Shown here: positions 28,650-39,042 of the stretch, piece after piece | Layout of the letters: each line of letters begins with the position of its first letter | Numbering within the stretch: the first letter of the stretch is position 1 | DNA from: Mortierella sp. BCC40632 | Lineage: Eukaryota; Mortierellomycota; Mortierellomycetes; Mortierellales; Mortierellaceae | DNA length: 64,000 bases | Assembly: GCA_011634665.1 (NCBI GenBank) | Contig: WAEK01000002.1 | Coordinates: 2,686,501 to 2,750,500 of the forward strand | Direction of reading: 5' to 3' | The notes under the pieces: generated by a model | What the model saw: the letters and a program-made list of their open reading frames with translations, nothing else | What the model was told of the DNA's origin: nothing | Database searches by the model: none | Position numbers and translations under genes: made by a program

Positions 28650-31600
28650 TTATTCAAATTTGTCGATAGACCTGGGGGAGCCTGTTTTGAGCTTCTCTTT
28701 ATCCTCGAACTTTATAAAACAGCTATTCCATATTTTGGACCTGTACACTCGAGCGCTGTCGCCTTGTGGGTGTCGTTTCCAATAGGCCGAGGATCCGTAT
28801 TTTAATCCAAACCTCTCTCGCTCCTCTGGCAACAACTCGATTAGTCCGAACTTCGTTTGGAACCAAGGTTGTACTCTCTCAAGAAGCATGACCTCGATTA
28901 GATTAAGGCCCTTCCTTCTTCCCCTCTTTTCCTTCAGTACGTGCTCGCTATTGAATTCTCCTGATCTGTACTCCAGAGCCTCCGTTCTAGTCTCTTCTTC
29001 TTTTGCAATACGATCTAGTCTCTCAATCACTTCGATAGCCCGCGCTGGGTCCTCCTTCCACGGGAATTGGAGAAACTTCAGGTTCGGTGCATATTTCAAC
29101 AAGAGCTCGGACCAAACTGAGGATTCAATCTCTTTCCAAACTCCATCCAGTGTAATCTGCATGAGCCGACTCTCCATGAACCGGTATGACGGTAAAGAGT
29201 CTGGCTCAACACTATCGACCCTTCCTTCATCATCATCAACTCTCCTGATACCACTGCCTGTTATGTTGGGTGGACTGACAGGCGAGTCATGACATTGTGG
29301 TGCTGTAGTCTGTGGAGAATCAACATCCAGTACTATTGATAGCTCTGTCTGATCCTCAGTCCTGTGTCTATCCAAAATCGAGTCCTCGTTATGATCCTGT
29401 ACAGGCGACTGCACAGATTGATCTCCATTCACAATCTGTCTCATCGAAGGGAGAAACGTATGGTGGCATGTAGAGATTGAAGAGAGAGATAGCTCCTGAA
29501 GTTTAGGGAGCCTCGGGAGTATTTGGAGATGGAACATGGTGGCTGCTGGTCCTAGAAGCACCAGGCTGGTTAACGAAGGTGCGCTCCAATCCCATGGGTA
29601 GAATCTAGATGATGAATGTTCGCCTCTAGCTGCTTCGATGTCTCCGCCAGAGCCTTCATTCATCCTGTGGTCTCCATTCGCGGGATGAAATGTCAGAGGA
29701 GAGAGAGAGAGAATGAGAGAGAGGAGTGTCAGATATGGAACGTGGATTTGAATGAAGTCAGGGTTACAAAATATAGATCGAGCAGTGACCCTACGTTTTC
29801 CAGATTGGCCAAGGCTACATGAGGACAAACAGCCCTGTAAAGATCCGTAAAGTACGCCTCCCAACCTGAGTGGCGTACTCCTAGCCACAGACTGTCGAGC
29901 TTTTGCATAGATCTCAAAGACTCAAAGTCGAACCGCACAGCATATTGATCTCCCAGGATCAGGGTCCTTAGTTGAGGAAGATTCCAAGCAGGGAGGAGCT
30001 CAAGTGGTTGCAAGGACAATGCTCCTGTCCCAAATTCCGCAGAAGGTGTGCTACCATACTCTGGTATCGTTACTCTAGAATTGTAACCTCCTTCGATCTT
30101 TAGCTCTTCGAGTTGTGGACATTGGTCAAAAGATCCAACCTCATGGGTGTCTGGCAAATTGAGATGAATCTTGCGAACATTTGGAAGGTACCAATCAAAA
30201 CCAACTCTTCTTGCTTTTGGAATCGCCCGGAGACTTTGAGCGATTTGATTGACCCAGAGAGACACAAATTCTGATATGTTGGATCCGAGTAAAATAGAGA
30301 CATCCGCTTCAATGATCTCTAGACTTTTCCCAAAAGCTGCAACAGCATCATTGAGAGCATGAATAGTGAACATGGTATTTCGGCCTTTCTCGAGTTCAAG
30401 TTCCTTCAGCATTGGCAGAGGTTTCTGTAAATCTTTGCCGACGTCTGTACGTATCGCTGGCTCGACCGATGTTTGATTGTCTCTATGGCCAGCATGACTC
30501 GTGAGTGGGACTGCCCATTGGAATAGATACGGATCTCCAACTGAAAGCACCAGTTTCTTCAACCTCTGGCTCCTTCTCAAGAATGCCTCCATCTCTGGGC
30601 CTTCGCCTGCACTCGAGCGGTCGACATCACTATCGATAAGCATTTCGAGCATCGAGGTCTTAATCTTATGAGCATCCCTGTAGAAGCCTGGGTATAGCCC
30701 TACTTTGAGTGTATGTGGTGCCCTTATTTCCTCATACATCCTCATGATCGGCTCCACCACACCCCGACAACTCCGTCGATACTCGAGCCACCCCGATTCA
30801 GATCCTTGCTCTGGAAAGTCATGTTGGCTTACGACTGAAGAACAGAAATGGATTTCTAATGGTGGTTTAGAGGGGAAAGTCTTGCGGTGCTGGTGTAAAA
30901 ACTCAATGACGTTATGAGAATATTTACAAAGGTCGTTCTTCACCCAACGTCCATGAATCTGGAGAAGCTGAAGCCTGGGCATCATAGCAGCAAATGGTAC
31001 AAAGTCGGCAGATTTGTTCAAATAAAGCACTATTTCCGTGATGTGAGAATGATTGTGTCGGAGTAACATTCGAGTTAGCCCTTGGACTGCCTCTAAAATA
31101 TTTATATGTCTGACAGACGAGTAAATGCTTTTTCCAAGATTACTGTATCCCTCAACAGGCAGTGATCTGGGTAGCATGTATCTCGGTAAAATTGAAGAGT
31201 AATAGACTGAGTAGTCGACAGTGGGTAATTTGGAATACACTTCTTGCCCAAGATTTGACATAGCATCTTTCAATACTAGTCCATACTCTAGTAGAATCGA
31301 TTCGGGAGTTGCGGGCGAAATGCTCAATGGTGACTGTTGATGACTTGATGTTACTGTTGAGTCGTGGTTCTGTCCTTCAATACTCTGTTTTGACTCTAAC
31401 ACCTTTTGTCGCTTTAGGACTTGGTACTGGATGGTTGATCGAAGAACAAGTGTCAAGAACTTTCTCTGTCGAGGTTTCATCGACTCGGACATGGCCGTTC
31501 TTGAGAGCTCTTGCTTCCAGAGCGCCAAAAATTGCTTGAACAGGAGTTTTACAGCCTCATGAAAGAAGAGTTGGTTTACGGTCAAGAGGTTATAGAGTCC

Positions 31601-31833
31601 TTGGAAGTCGGAGTGTCGAATGATAGTAAGGAGACACTCGACAGGGAGTCTCGGTTGAGGCTCCACTGCTATGACCACGGGCAGAAGGCAGATTAACACG
31701 AGTCAGTCTCTTTCTCTCTTTTATACACAAAATACACACTCTTGAGCCGAGTAAATAAGGCTGAACAAGTCGGAGTAGAGGTCTTTCCATGGTTGCTACC
31801 TTGGCTGTTGGCATTGCCTTGTGAATGGAGCAT
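28650..31833 (-). CDS. F-box/LRR-like protein, gene C (subfamily 2), last intron acceptor lost
   Basis: Subfamily-2 member of about 983 aa if spliced like B: exons 31800-31833, 29795-31668 and 28650-29693. F-box LPVECLLTIIRHSDFQGLY; LRR-like MPRLQLLQIHG and LPMLKELELE. Every reading segment is open. However, the last intron, which in gene B ends CCTCTAG before ACATTTCATC, here reads CCTCTG before ACATTTCATC: one base deleted, AG gone. No other AG inside the intron can serve, and nearby downstream AGs give the wrong phase. The protein may end early after exon 2 or use an unpredicted site. The deletion lies inside the 1.2 kb tract shared with B. Possibly a very young pseudogene, or a variant truncated at about 650 aa. 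Confidence 0.62.
29026..30238 (-). other. Gene-conversion-like tract shared with gene B
   Basis: This 1213-bp stretch matches 23385-24594 with no base substitutions by eye. The only differences are two indels at the exon 3 boundary: one base lost in the acceptor and (GA)2 gained. Sequence on both sides drops abruptly to clear paralogue-level divergence. Confidence 0.85.
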
Positions 31834-32421
31834 TCTTGAGGAGAGACAAGAAGATGCATTCGTGCAACAGCCATGAGAAAAAAAAAAAAAAAAAAAAAAA
31901 AAAAAGCCTGTGCAACCCTGGGCGCATATTAGAGACGCGTAAGCATGGGCAAGCATCAATGGTAAGCTCATTCCTGCATCTCTCAGATTATACTCTGATG
32001 CGGCCCATCTCCATCAAAAAGTGGCCAGCACTAGCGAGCGTAATATCCAGCAGCTTTGCGGAATAGAGCAACTGTCCCCATCCCCCCTACCCACCCTCTT
32101 CAAAGATCAAACTGCGAAGCAAAGTCAAAGGCGTACTAATCTTGCCAGGGACCGCCTCCTTCCAAGCAACATGAATGAGTGATACGTCCATTTTGACCTG
32201 CCCCCATTTTCAGTTGGGATCTTGCTGAGCTTCTTGTTTTCTGGTCCCCAACGTACCTTACTTTTTTTCCTCTTCCTCTTCCTTTTTAAGGTTCATGTTG
32301 CTGTGCTTTGCAGCCGTCCAATCTTTTTTACTTTATTTTGGTATAAGGTATCTCCCCTGACTTCAAAGACTCCATTCAGCTCATCCTCTATTACCGAAAT
32401 GTCAATAAGAGAAAGGTTCGC
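31834..32421. other. Spacer between F-box C and D with duplicated blocks
   Basis: 588 bp, no gene. Starts with a run of about 27 A (31879-31905). Bases 31968-32010 (CTCATTCCTGCATC then ACTCTGATG) match the gene B and gene E/F upstream regions. Bases near 32173-32200 match the relic upstream of B (GTGAGTGATCCGTCTATT, here ATGAGTGATACGTCCATT). Suggests a mostly deleted divergent partner of gene C. Confidence 0.5.
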
Positions 32422-35400
32422 TCATAACAATTTTGGAACGTAGTAGATCCGTGATCGAGTGAACTCATACATCCGATTTCCTGGTCTGGTTGCGTAGTGT
32501 CCCCTCTCATCTTCTGTAAGGCTTATTAGCCTCATTTCTTTTTTGAAAGCCTTGGATAGAGCGTTACTATTATAGAATACGGCTAACAGGCCCTCCGGTT
32601 CCTCTTCTTGATGGTAAACACTGTCTGGATGTGGTTCTTCCATACTTTCTCTCATTTGTTTTAGGATTTTGCATGCCCTCTCAATGTCCCGTATCTGCTT
32701 GTGAGAGTCCACTCTCTCAAATCCATACAATTCGCTGAGGTTTGGCGCATACCTTGTCAATATCTGTATCCAGGCATTAGGACTAACTGCATCCCAACTG
32801 CCATCGAAACGAAGATATCGAAGCTTGCTCTTCATGCGTGAGTGTAGAGAATATGAATTAGATAACTCAGAGCCGACACTACTTTCATTGCTCTGGATAC
32901 TTGTAGAACCCCTTGGCTGGATTTGGATTTGCTCCGGTGGTAATGGATGAGACTCAACTGTTATGAAAGACGAAGATGACGACAGTTGTTCGAGTATTTG
33001 GTCGAGATTAAAGAATGGGTCCCGTGGTTCCAGAGTCTGACAAGAATAGAGCTTGACGAGAGCCTCCTTTGGTGTGCTCAGAAGTCGAAAATAGTCATCA
33101 ATGGGGGCTCGGAGAGAAAGCCTTTCAAGAGATGGAAACAGGGCAAACTGCTCAAGGTGAAACATCATTGCTGTAGGACCAGTAATGGAAATGTTGGATA
33201 GAGATTCTGAATACCAGTGCCAAGGATAGAATCTGGATGTAGAGGAGCAATATGACGGAGAGTTTCTTGTATTATCCTAGGGAAACAAAATCATACCACG
33301 AGCGAATGAGAAAGGAGAGGAACCAAGGTAATAACGAAGAGAAACGAAATGAAATGAAAAGAAGGAAAGGGCAAGTGCATATACACCATCACTTACAAGG
33401 ATTGACTTAATGTCATCGGGACACAACTTCATGTAAATATTCGCAAAGTTTAAGAACCATCCTCGACTATCCACACTCAGCTCTAGACATTTCAGGCTTC
33501 TCATGAATTTGATGGACTCGAAATCAAACTGCACAGCAACCATGCCTGACAGGCACAGTTGTTTCAGTTTGGGTAGCTTCCAAGTAGGCAAGAGATCTAA
33601 TGTCTCTAGGAATGCTCTCTGTTGGTCTGATTCAATGGAATCAGAGGAACCAAAAACCACGTCATCCCACATATTGTTTCGGATCCTGAGGCTCTCAAGA
33701 AGTGGACACTGATCGAACGAACCTATTGAGACGACCCCTTCAAACGAAAGATTGATTTCGCGCACCTTCGGGAGATACCAGCCAAGGCCGACAGTCGCTC
33801 TGGGAATACCATGTACTTCTTGATTATTTCCTAGTCGGGCCACATCCCTATGAATTGCTGGATAGTTTCGACTGGACCATGCTTGTTTTGTCTGAATAGT
33901 CTCGAGACTCTCTCCGCATGCTGCAACTAAATCATTGAGAGCATAGATAGCAACCCAATACCTGCGATCAGACATCAACTTGAGGTTTGAAAGCTTGGGA
34001 AGCAGTCGTTGATGGTTTATCGAGGATAGAGGCTCGCCTTCCTGACCCGCGGTAGTTGAAGAGGGATTGGCCCATTGAAACAAGTGAGGATTGCCGACTG
34101 CCATATCAAGACTGTGCAACTCTGAGCAACGTCTTAGGAACACTTCCACTGCAGAACCCTCTCCAGCTTCCCAACGTTCAAGGTCATGATCCACAATTGA
34201 CACAAGATTTTCCGCTTCGACGAAATTGGACTCTTCATAGAACCAAGGCAAGAGACTCACTTCTATCGATCTTAGGTGGTTGATTGTCTCATACAATATA
34301 CCCAATGGAGAGTAGGCGGCTTTCCACGTCTGGCGTACCCCTATCCAATCTTCTAAGAAAGCGTCGTCCAAGAGCGTGATCTCGTCGATTCCAGTTCGAG
34401 TCTTGATGGCGTTACCCGAACCAAATCTAAGATCCAATCGACGTTTGAATGGGGAAGCTTCTTGGTTCAGGCGAATAAAATGTACAGCGTCGAGTGTGAA
34501 AGCGAGGTTATTGTCTTCGAGTTTGGTCACAATAATCTTCAGGGTTTGGAGTCTCTGGATCATTGTCGCAAATTGAACAAAATAAGCCGATTCTTGAAGT
34601 TCAAACTCGAGGTATGTGATTTGTTGACAACTGTGCTGAAGTAAGAATTGGATGAGATTCCTTTGAAGCCTTTCGCGTGTGATTCCATTTGAATCCTGTA
34701 CTGAATCAGGGTCAACAGTTTGCCATGTCTGCATTTCCTTCGGTTGCGATGGTTGAATCAATTGACTGAGATCAATGGAATACAGCTCATCGGTAGAGAG
34801 CGATGAAAAATATGTAGAGTAGTCGACAGTGGTCAACTGAGTATACGACTCTATCGGATGGATAGGAGAGAAGGAGAGAGCCAGTCCATATTCATTCAAG
34901 ATAGAATCCAGGTCCGCTGGGATATCAGACCCACGAAAATGTTGATTCCATCTCGGCGATGAGACTGAAGAATCCTGGGTTCTCAAAGACTCCTTTTCTA
35001 GTCTGGTCTCGCTTTGCCACCCTTGCTTCGCTTGTCGCCTCAACCACTCATGCTGTAATGCCGAGCGAAGTATAAGAGCCAACCGGCGTTCACCAATATT
35101 CATATCCTTATTTCGACAGACAAAGGAATACCCTTGGCACTCCCTGAAGGTATGACCCATTAGCAGTTTCAAGGCCTCTTCAAAGAAGAGCCAGTTCACT
35201 GTCAGGAGATCGAAAAGCATAGGTATGTCAAACTTGAACTGTTGGATAACAATAAGAAGGCATTCGTCTGGCAATCGCTGCTGCCGACTACATTCTATAC
35301 AAAAGGAAGCAAGAAAAATGTTGGCATTCTCGTTCTATTTTTTTTTTTTTTTTATGAAGAGATTAGAAGTGTAATACAGCTTGAAAGTCGCTGAACAAAC

Positions 35401-35434
35401 CTGAGTTATTGGGGATGATAGGTGAAAGATCCAT
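32422..35434 (-). CDS. F-box/LRR-like protein, gene D (subfamily 1)
   Basis: Probable SCF substrate receptor, 928 aa, exons 35401-35434, 33397-35294 and 32422-33276; all junctions keep phase (1, then 0). The protein starts MDLSPIIPNNS and joins to ECSRQQRLPDECLLIVIQQF, the F-box. LRR-like segments include LPKLSNLKLMS, CPLLESLRIR and LPKLKQLCLSG. Exon 3 opens DNTRNSPSYC, with SRFYPWHWYSE and then MMFHLEQF. Closest relatives in the window are A and F. The last residues, YYVPKLL, align with FVPRANPSH of F and LLVPEVL of A. Intact by every signal I can check. Confidence 0.82.
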
Positions 35435-35655
35435 TGTTATCGTCTGATGAAAGAAAGATGAGGAGCAACTACCGCAGTTCGCTTTTCATGGGGTTTTATA
35501 TCAATTTAGTGGAACGAGCCGTTCATGCGATGTCCAAATGTCACTAATCCTATTCGCTAATAAGGTTCAAAACATGAGGTTGCCTTGTCACTACTTTACG
35601 CCCACTTGATCCGCAGCAACACTGACGGAAACAGTTCAGCCTCAGACTACTGCTC

Positions 35656-38600
35656 CTATTTTTTAACAGACTTGGAGGAGCCTGCCAGGAGCCTCTCTTT
35701 ATCGTCTATCTTTACAAAACAGTTACTCCACCCCCTTGTTCGGTAAACTCGAACACTATCACCCTGTAGGTGTCGTTCCCAATAAATCGAAGAGTCGTAT
35801 TTTAGTCCTGCTTCCTCTCGCTCCTCTGGCAACAACTCAATTAGTCCAAACTTGGCTTGGTCACAAGGCTGCACTTTGTCAAAAAACTTCACCTCGATTA
35901 GATCAAGACGCTTCCCTCTTTCAACTGGTGTCCACAGTTTGCCCTGCGCGGTCGCCCTATCCTTCAGTACTGGTCTGCTAATAAACTCTTCTGATCCATG
36001 TCCTAAGGTCTCCCTTCTAGCCCCTTCCTCTTGAACAACACGATCTAGTTTCTCAATCACCTCGATAATTAGCCTTGGGTCCTGTTTCTTCGGAGCTTCG
36101 AGATATCTCAGATTTGGCGCATACTTTGCCAAGAGCTGAAACCAGATAGAGCATTCAATCTCTTCCCATAGCCCATCAAATGTCAACTGCCGGAGCTGAC
36201 TTTCCATGAATCGATTCGACGGCAAAGAGCACGATTTGGCACTGCTTTCTGTATTGTCGAGGGGACTGATACCGGAGTCAGGACATTGTGATACTGCATT
36301 CTGAGGAGACTCCGCATCCAACACTGACAATAGTCCTATTTCATCCTCGCCACTGTATCGGTCTAGAATCGAGTTCTCGTATGGCAGCCGAGCCAGCGAT
36401 TGGATAGATCGAAGTCCCCTCACAGCATGGCTTATTGTAGGGAGAAACGTGTAGTAGCGAGGAGGAGTCGATGAAAGAGATAGTTCCTGCAACCTAGGAA
36501 ACCTTGGAAACATCTGAAGATGAAACATCATGGCTGCTGGTCCTTGGAGCGACAGACTTGTTAATGAAGGAGCGCTCCAGTCCCATGGGTAGAATCTGGA
36601 TGACGGATATTCGCTCCAAGGTACTTTGTTGTTTCCACCTGAGTGTCCATTCATCCTACAGTCTCTGTCCGCGGTATGAATCTTCCAAGGAGGTGGGGAG
36701 AGGAAGAGAACGAGAAAAACATCAGATGTGTAACACCAAATAAAAAACTAAGCTGGATTGCAAAACATAGATCAAATAGCGACCTTACATTTTCCAGGAT
36801 TGAAAGAGGACAAACCGCCTTGTAGAGATCCACAAAGTATTCCTCCCAGTCGGACTTAATCACACACAACTTCAGGCTATCGAGCTTTCGCATAGATCTC
36901 AGAGACTCAAAGTCGAACCTCACGGCATATTGATCACCCAGGATTAGAGTCCGTAATTGAGGGAGATTCCAAGTAGGGAGGAGCTCAAGAGGTTGCGAGG
37001 ATATTGTTTCCATCTCAGATCCCACAAAAGAGGTCCTGCCGAAAATAAGCATTTCCTCTCTTTGATAGGAACATCCTTCGATTTTTAGCTCTTCTAGTTG
37101 TGGGCATTGGTCAAAAGGTCCGACCTCATGGGTGCCTGGCAAATTGAGATGGATCTTGCGAACATTTGGAAGGTACCAATCAAAGCCAACTCTTCTTGCT
37201 CTTGGGATCGCTTGGAGTCTTTCCGCAATTTCACTAGCTCTGGAGTGCATAAAGTCCAGTACATAAAACCCAAGGAAGGTGGAGGCATTCGCATCAATGG
37301 TCTCTAGACTTCTTCCAAATGCGGTCACGGCATCATTGAGAGCATGAATGGTAAACCTGGCGTTTCGGCCTTTCCTGAGTTCCAACTCTTTCAACATTGG
37401 TAGAGGTTGCTGGGAATCACTAATGAAGTCTGTACTTGCCACCGGTTCGGCTGATGTATGATCATCACTATCACCAGTAAGAGTTGTCGGTGGGACTGCC
37501 CATTGGAATATATACGGATCACCGACTGAAAGTTCCAGGTTCTTCAGCCTACGACATCTCCTCAGAAATATCTCCATCTTTAGACCTTCACCTGCACTCA
37601 TGCGGTCGACATCATTATCGACAAGCGTATCAAGTCTTTCAACATCAGTCTTGTGAGCATCGTTGTAGAATCCTGGATAAAATCCCACATCGAGCGTATC
37701 CGGAAGTCCTACCTCCTCATATATCCTCATGATCGGCTCCATATCATTGCGACGTTTCTGCCGAGATTCGAGCCAACCCGGCTCGGTCCTTGGCGCTTGA
37801 GACCCCAAATGAGCTACTACTGTTGGAAGGAATTGGATATCCAATGGCGGTTTGGAAGGGAAAGCCTCACGGTGTTGGCGCAAAAAGTCAATGATAATGT
37901 GAGAGTGTTCGTGAGGATCGCCTGCTACATACCGCCCATGCAACTGTAGAATCTGAAGTTTGGGCATCATAGTAGCAAAGGGAATAAGGTATGCAAATCC
38001 ATGCAGGTGAAATCCCAACTCCGTAATGTGGGCATGATTGTGCTGGAGTAACATTAGAGTGACTCCCCAGATAGCCTTTAAAATCGGATGGATTCTCTCA
38101 TCTCCCCCTGTTTGTGCCGCAGTTCTCGGAGGCGCGATGTCGTCATTTGTAGGTCGGACATAACTCTTGACAGGCAGCGAGATGGTCCATAGATGTCTCG
38201 GCGTAACCGAGGTATAATAGATCGAGTAGTCTACGCTGGGTAGTCCAGAATACAATCCTATGCCAAGATCTGACTGAGCATCATCCAGATCTAAACCATA
38301 TTCTTGCAAGATTGATTCGGGGGTTGCGGATGAAATATTCAAGGATGATCGAGGTTGACCAGGGTCTACTGTTGAGTCGCGTTCCCGTCCTTCGACATTT
38401 TGTTGCTGTTCCAACATCTTTTGTCGCTTCAGAATTTGGTATTGGATGGTCGATCGAAGAACAAGTGTCAAGAGCTTTTCCCAACGGCACTTCACCGAGG
38501 AGGACATGCTCGTTTTTTCACTATTCCAGAGCATTATAAAATGCTCGAACAAGAGTTTTATGGCCTCTTGGAAGAAGAGTCGGTTTACGGTCAAGAGGTT

Positions 38601-38712
38601 ATAGAGTCCTTGGAGGTCGGACTGTCGAATGATAGAAAGGAGACATTCGACTGGGAGTCTCGGCTGAGGCTCCACTGCTATGACCAAGGATAGAGGGCAG
38701 AGTAACACGAGT

Positions 38713-38755
<43 letters not shown>

Positions 38756-38864
38756 ACACAAAATACACACTCTCATGCCGAGTAAATAAAGTTGCACAAG
38801 TCGGAGTAGAGGCCTCTCCATGGTTGCTACCTTGGCTGTCGGCATTGTCTTGAGAAGGGAGCAT
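35656..38864 (-). CDS. F-box/LRR-like protein, gene E (subfamily 2)
   Basis: Probable SCF substrate receptor, 982 aa, exons 38831-38864, 36789-38677 and 35656-36681. F-box LPVECLLSIIRQSDLQGLY, then LLTVNRLFFQEA; LRR-like MPKLQILQLHG, LPMLKELELRKG and CPQLEELKIEG. Exon 3 uses the AG at 36683-36682 (TTGGAAG), one codon shorter than in B. The site is weak but follows a good pyrimidine tract and keeps phase 0 into IHTADRDCRM. Intron 1 carries a (CT)n run. Divergent from gene F, with 178 bp between start codons. Confidence 0.8.
38716..38752 (+). repeat. (CT)n microsatellite in F-box E intron 1
   Basis: About 18 CT units. The same position in genes B (26060-26080) and C (31705-31720) has shorter CT runs inside conserved flanks (ACACGAGTCAGTCTC), so the locus is homologous and length-variable. 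Confidence 0.9.
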
Positions 38865-39042
38865 CTTTGTGGTAAGACGAGAAGATGCATTCAACTGACA
38901 TGTGACTCGAGACATTTTTTTTTTTTTTTCCCTCTATTAAAAAAGGGCCCGTGCATGGCTTCAAATGAAAATAACGTCAGCATGAGATGAGTGGGGTGTG
39001 GAAATGGCAAGCTCATTCTTTCATCCCTCTAGCCCTACTCTG
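38865..39042. promoter_or_regulatory. Compact bidirectional promoter, F-box E / F
   Basis: 178 bp between divergent start codons. The block CTCATTC..TCATC..ACTCTGATG near 39013-39045 recurs upstream of B (26295-26340) and C (31968-32002), so it is probably shared regulatory or 5' UTR sequence. It contains a T run and an AT-rich patch. Confidence 0.5.

Noticed and set aside
28650..29888. 412-codon uninterrupted frame as an independent gene
   Set aside because: Its first part is antisense-frame exon 2 and intron of F-box C; the frame opens only because of the two indels. Kept as a comment on gene C.
37094..37307. Recurrent short open frames on both strands in F-box exons (e.g. near 24469, 30100, 37098)
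   Set aside because: They recur at homologous positions only because the F-box genes are paralogues; they are off-frame shadows.
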